From Flavobacterium bizetiae (lineage in GTDB: Bacteria > Bacteroidota > Bacteroidia > Flavobacteriales > Flavobacteriaceae): 51,665 nucleotides of DNA. Made by a program: the position numbers and the translations under genes. Positions 49,187 to 51,665 of this stretch are shown in pieces. Where the stretch lies: NCBI RefSeq assembly GCF_902804475.1, contig NZ_CADCSU010000062.1, positions 1 through 51,665 on the forward strand. The letters are read 5' to 3'. Under the pieces are notes generated by a model. It saw only the letters and a program-made list of their open reading frames with translations. It made no database searches and was not told the DNA's origin. The first letter of the stretch is position 1. Every line of letters begins with the position of its first letter.

Positions 49187-50541
49187 AGTGGGGGAAATAG
49201 TAAGGTTACGGTCGTTCCTACGTCTTTTTTAGAGGTAATCGTAAAGTGAATATTATTTTGTTTGAAGATAATGTTGGCCAAAGCAAGCCCCACGCCGCTG
49301 CCTTTTATATCATTGACGTTTTTGCCTCTGTAAAAAGTTTGTTTGATGAATTTTAAGTCGTCTTCGCTAATACCTGTTCCGTGATCTTCGATTACAATTT
49401 TAAGCTGATCCTCTTGTTGAAGCAAACTAATTTTGATAGGATTTCCGTTGGAGTATTTTACGGCATTTTCTATAATATTGTATAAGGCGATTTTAATCTC
49501 GTTACTGTTTCCTTTTATCGAAAGCAGTTTGTCATTAGTAATCTCAATTGCAATTTGTATCTGCGAACCTTTTAACGGATAAACATCCGGCAATTGATCG
49601 TTGATATCCCAAACCAATTCATCAACTCTGAAAATCTCATTGAGTTCTGTGTTATTACGCAATCCCGAAAGCATCATGAGCGTGTTCATAGTACCTTCGA
49701 TCTGATACACGTTTTCTAATACTTTTTCAGCCATTTGTTTGTATTCCGCGCTTGTTCTGTCTTTTTGCGCAAATACTTCGAGATTTCCGGATATGGCGGT
49801 CAAAGGCGTTTTGAATTCGTGCGAAACATAATTTATAAAGTTCTTCTGAATGATAAAAGTATCCGATAAACGCTTAAACAAATTGTTGTACGTTTCGATC
49901 AATTCCTGAATATCGTCTTTTGTATTGGGCGAAACAATATGGCGATCGAGCGACGAAGCTTCGATTTCGTTAACCTGATTGATGATGTGTTTTATCGGAC
50001 TATACGCCAGATTCGAAAGCAAACGACTCACAATATATATCGTGATTAATCCGCTTATAAGAACCAGAATCATAATGATCATCAATCTGTTGGTAATGGT
50101 TTTAAATTCCTGATCGTTCTTTTTTACGAAAACAACAAAATCTCCCTGATTGTCGTGATAAAAACTCCCAAAATAAAAGTGATGATTCGATTTAAAATTC
50201 AGTTTTCGATTCTTGCGAATGTAATCCAGTCGTTGGGCATTTATATTTTTATCTATGGTTTTATCGCCATAAACAATCTCATTTTTATTGTTGTAAACCC
50301 GTGATATAATTTCAAGTGAATTTTCGCGGAATTGCTGTCCAATCAATAAATGCTGATTTTGTGGTAATTCATCTTTTTCAAGATAGAAAATACCCGTTAG
50401 CAAACAGGTTTTTTGAAGTTCATTAAAAATAATCTTTTCAGAATAACTGTAAAAAGAAAAATACGTGATAACAGAAGCAATGACAAAGACAACGCTAAAC
50501 GTAAAAGAAGATATTAAGGTGAACCTATTGCGTATTTTCAT
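49183..50541 (-). CDS. Sensor histidine kinase of the metal-efflux system
   Basis: Membrane sensor kinase of 452 aa. Two transmembrane helices (about 11-30 and 152-173) enclose a periplasmic domain of about 120 residues. In it His120, His121 and His129 (N-H-H-F-Y-F-G-S-F-Y-H) are possible metal ligands, my inference. After a HAMP linker, the H-box is V-S-H-E-F-K-T-P-L with phospho-acceptor His241. The ATP domain has N-I-I-E-N-A-V-K-Y, then D-H-G-T-G-I and G-S-G-V-G-L-A. It starts 2 bases after the response-regulator stop codon; the pump genes follow. Confidence 0.94.
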   Translation of the reverse strand: MKIRNRFTLISSFTFSVVFVIASVITYFSFYSYSEKIIFNELQKTCLLTGIFYLEKDELPQNQHLLIGQQFRENSLEIISRVYNNKNEIVYGDKTIDKNINAQRLDYIRKNRKLNFKSNHHFYFGSFYHDNQGDFVVFVKKNDQEFKTITNRLMIIMILVLISGLITIYIVSRLLSNLAYSPIKHIINQVNEIEASSLDRHIVSPNTKDDIQELIETYNNLFKRLSDTFIIQKNFINYVSHEFKTPLTAISGNLEVFAQKDRTSAEYKQMAEKVLENVYQIEGTMNTLMMLSGLRNNTELNEIFRVDELVWDINDQLPDVYPLKGSQIQIAIEITNDKLLSIKGNSNEIKIALYNIIENAVKYSNGNPIKISLLQQEDQLKIVIEDHGTGISEDDLKFIKQTFYRGKNVNDIKGSGVGLALANIIFKQNNIHFTITSKKDVGTTVTLLFPPL

Positions 50542-50543
50542 GA

Positions 50544-51215
50544 CTATTCTTTAAGCATATATCCCGTTCCTTTTATGGTATGGATAAATTTATGGTTTTG
50601 CTCGATTTTGTTTCTTAAATAAGAAATATATACATCGACAACATTGGTGTTATTGTCATAATTAATACCCCAAACCGCGTTTAAAATTTGAGTTCTTGAC
50701 ATCACCTTATTTCTGTTTTCTAATAAAAATAACAGCAGTTTGTATTCACGCGGAGACAAATCGATTAGTATATCATTCTCGGTAACCTTATGTTCTTCGG
50801 GGTTTATGGCCAAACTTCCTAAAGTGTATAAAGTTTCTACCTTATCATAATTAAATTTAGTCCTGCGTGTCAGCGCATTTACTCTCGAGATCAATTCTTT
50901 AAAATGAAAAGGTTTAACCAAATAATCATCAGCGCCCGAATCCAGCGCGTTTACCTTATCATCGGTATCGCTGAGTGCGCTAAGCATTAAAATTGGAGTA
51001 TGAATTTTCTTGAAACGCATCATTTTAGTCAGCTGAATGCCATCAATTCCCGGAAGCATAATATCCATCAGGATAATATCCCAGGTATCGTGCTGAAGTA
51101 AATCTCTTGCAATCTCGCCCGTTTCGGCAAGATGCACCGTAAAATTGTTTTCTTCTAAACCTTTTATAATAAATTCGCTAATGCGTTTATCATCCTCAAT
51201 GAGTAGAACATTCAT
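50544..51215 (-). CDS. OmpR-family response regulator of the metal-efflux system
   Basis: A 223-aa regulator. Receiver domain: acidic pair in I-E-D-D (6-9), phosphorylation site Asp51 in L-M-D-I-M-L-P-G-I-D-G and Lys in L-V-K-P-F. The C-terminal winged helix has L-S-P-R-E-Y-K-L-L-L-F-L-L and V-D-V-Y-I-S-Y-L-R-N-K-I as the DNA-reading helix, of the OmpR/PhoB type. It is the first gene of the five-gene minus-strand cluster RR, HK, channel, adaptor, pump. Its likely target array is at 49150-49186. Confidence 0.95.
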   Translation of the reverse strand: MNVLLIEDDKRISEFIIKGLEENNFTVHLAETGEIARDLLQHDTWDIILMDIMLPGIDGIQLTKMMRFKKIHTPILMLSALSDTDDKVNALDSGADDYLVKPFHFKELISRVNALTRRTKFNYDKVETLYTLGSLAINPEEHKVTENDILIDLSPREYKLLLFLLENRNKVMSRTQILNAVWGINYDNNTNVVDVYISYLRNKIEQNHKFIHTIKGTGYMLKE

Positions 51216-51444
51216 AATCTAATGTTGTTATAATTGGTTTTTGTATTTGATCAGGCTATAAAGTTGAATTTCCTGAAGAATTGTATTTAAAGAGAAAATC
51301 AAAAATAACAATTAATTCTCGCAATCGCTGTTAAAATTGAATCTTGTAAGAAAAGAACAACTTAATTATCGTCCGTAATAATCCTGATAATCCCAAAACC
51401 TTAGAAAGAGAAAGCCTTCTATAATTTAGTTTTTTATACCCCGA

Positions 51445-51470
51445 TTGTCCTCCTGAGCGAAGTCGAAGGC
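51445..51470. repeat. Fragment of the GTCATCC repeat
   Basis: GATTGTCCTCCTGAGCGAAG followed by TCGAAGG, a half copy of the repeat at 10254 and 31855. The gap 51216-51665 otherwise holds only this and the structured element at 51520; no gene is visible. Confidence 0.5.
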
Positions 51471-51519
51471 TTATGAAAACAAAACTCAAATAAATCCTTT
51501 TGGAATTTAGAATTTAAGT

Positions 51520-51611
51520 TTTTTTAGGAGTTATTTCCTGCTGTCCTTCCAAATCTTTTTCTTGCTAAAGGAGCAAGAAAAAGGATTTTTCCTCCCATAA
51601 GGGCTAGGGCA
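51520..51611 (+). ncRNA. Structured intergenic element, copy 2
   Basis: Same order as the copy at 17.87 kb: TTAGGAGTTATTTCCTGCTG, spacer, hairpin, then CCCATAAGGGCTAGGGCAG. The stem is a perfect 12 bp, CTTTTTCTTGCT with AGCAAGAAAAAG, around the loop AAAGG. The loop is identical to copy 1, and one stem pair changed from G-C to T-A. Confidence 0.6.
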
Positions 51612-51665
51612 GTTGTTCCATAAGAAGATTTTATTTTAAAAAAAAAAAGCGCTTTCATTTTATAC

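Overview
The window looks like chromosomal DNA from a Flavobacterium or a close relative (Bacteroidota, Flavobacteriia). The signs are low GC, a SusC/SusD pair, lipoproteins with an acidic stretch after the lipidated Cys, promoters of the Bacteroidota form TAnnTTTG rather than TATAAT, almost no Shine-Dalgarno sequences, and intergenic gaps full of short palindromic repeats. I see no rRNA, tRNA, CRISPR array, prophage or insertion sequence.

Layout. 1-10.1 kb (+): a small polysaccharide-utilisation locus with two accessory surface or secreted proteins, SusC, SusD, a GH71/GH99-like lipoprotein and a GH97 of the inverting SusB type. 10.5-13.6 kb: an outer-membrane barrel protein, then a MarR regulator and a MATE exporter that share a 12-bp palindrome. 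14-19.4 kb: a membrane protein of unknown role, a DUF6526 protein, a family 6 DNA glycosylase, an AraC regulator, a MarR-GNAT fusion and a cupin. 19.5-26.6 kb (-): an Mla/MCE lipid-transport set (mlaE, mlaF, mlaD) followed by an AsmA protein, a small permease and an FAD oxidoreductase. 26.9-34.1 kb (-): a glycosyltransferase fused to a toroid-like domain and several small stress or housekeeping genes (DinB, VOC, DoxX, GNAT, Crp/Fnr, a lipoprotein). 34.3-41.1 kb (-): a TetR-controlled AcrAB-TolC-type drug efflux operon that contains a 37-codon membrane-protein ORF. 41.4-43.4 kb (-): a ParE-type toxin-antitoxin pair with a frameshifted toxin, a GNAT and a stand-alone receiver. 43.5-51.2 kb (-): a CzcCBA-type metal efflux operon preceded by its OmpR-type two-component system.

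Regulation is the most readable layer. The TetR gene and the efflux operon share five near-identical operators. The metal-efflux operon has four TTAG words in exact 11-bp phase at -45 to -81 from a predicted start site, the geometry used by OmpR/PhoB regulators. MarR/MATE share TTGACATGTCAA-type sites, and MarR-GNAT has its own 14-bp palindrome.

The most interesting unexplained signal is a family of intergenic elements (17.87, 41.31, 42.78 and 51.52 kb, with a more distant GC-rich relative at 13.78 kb). They keep their flanking sequence while a central hairpin changes with compensatory base changes. Several other gaps hold palindromes built from one repeated short word.
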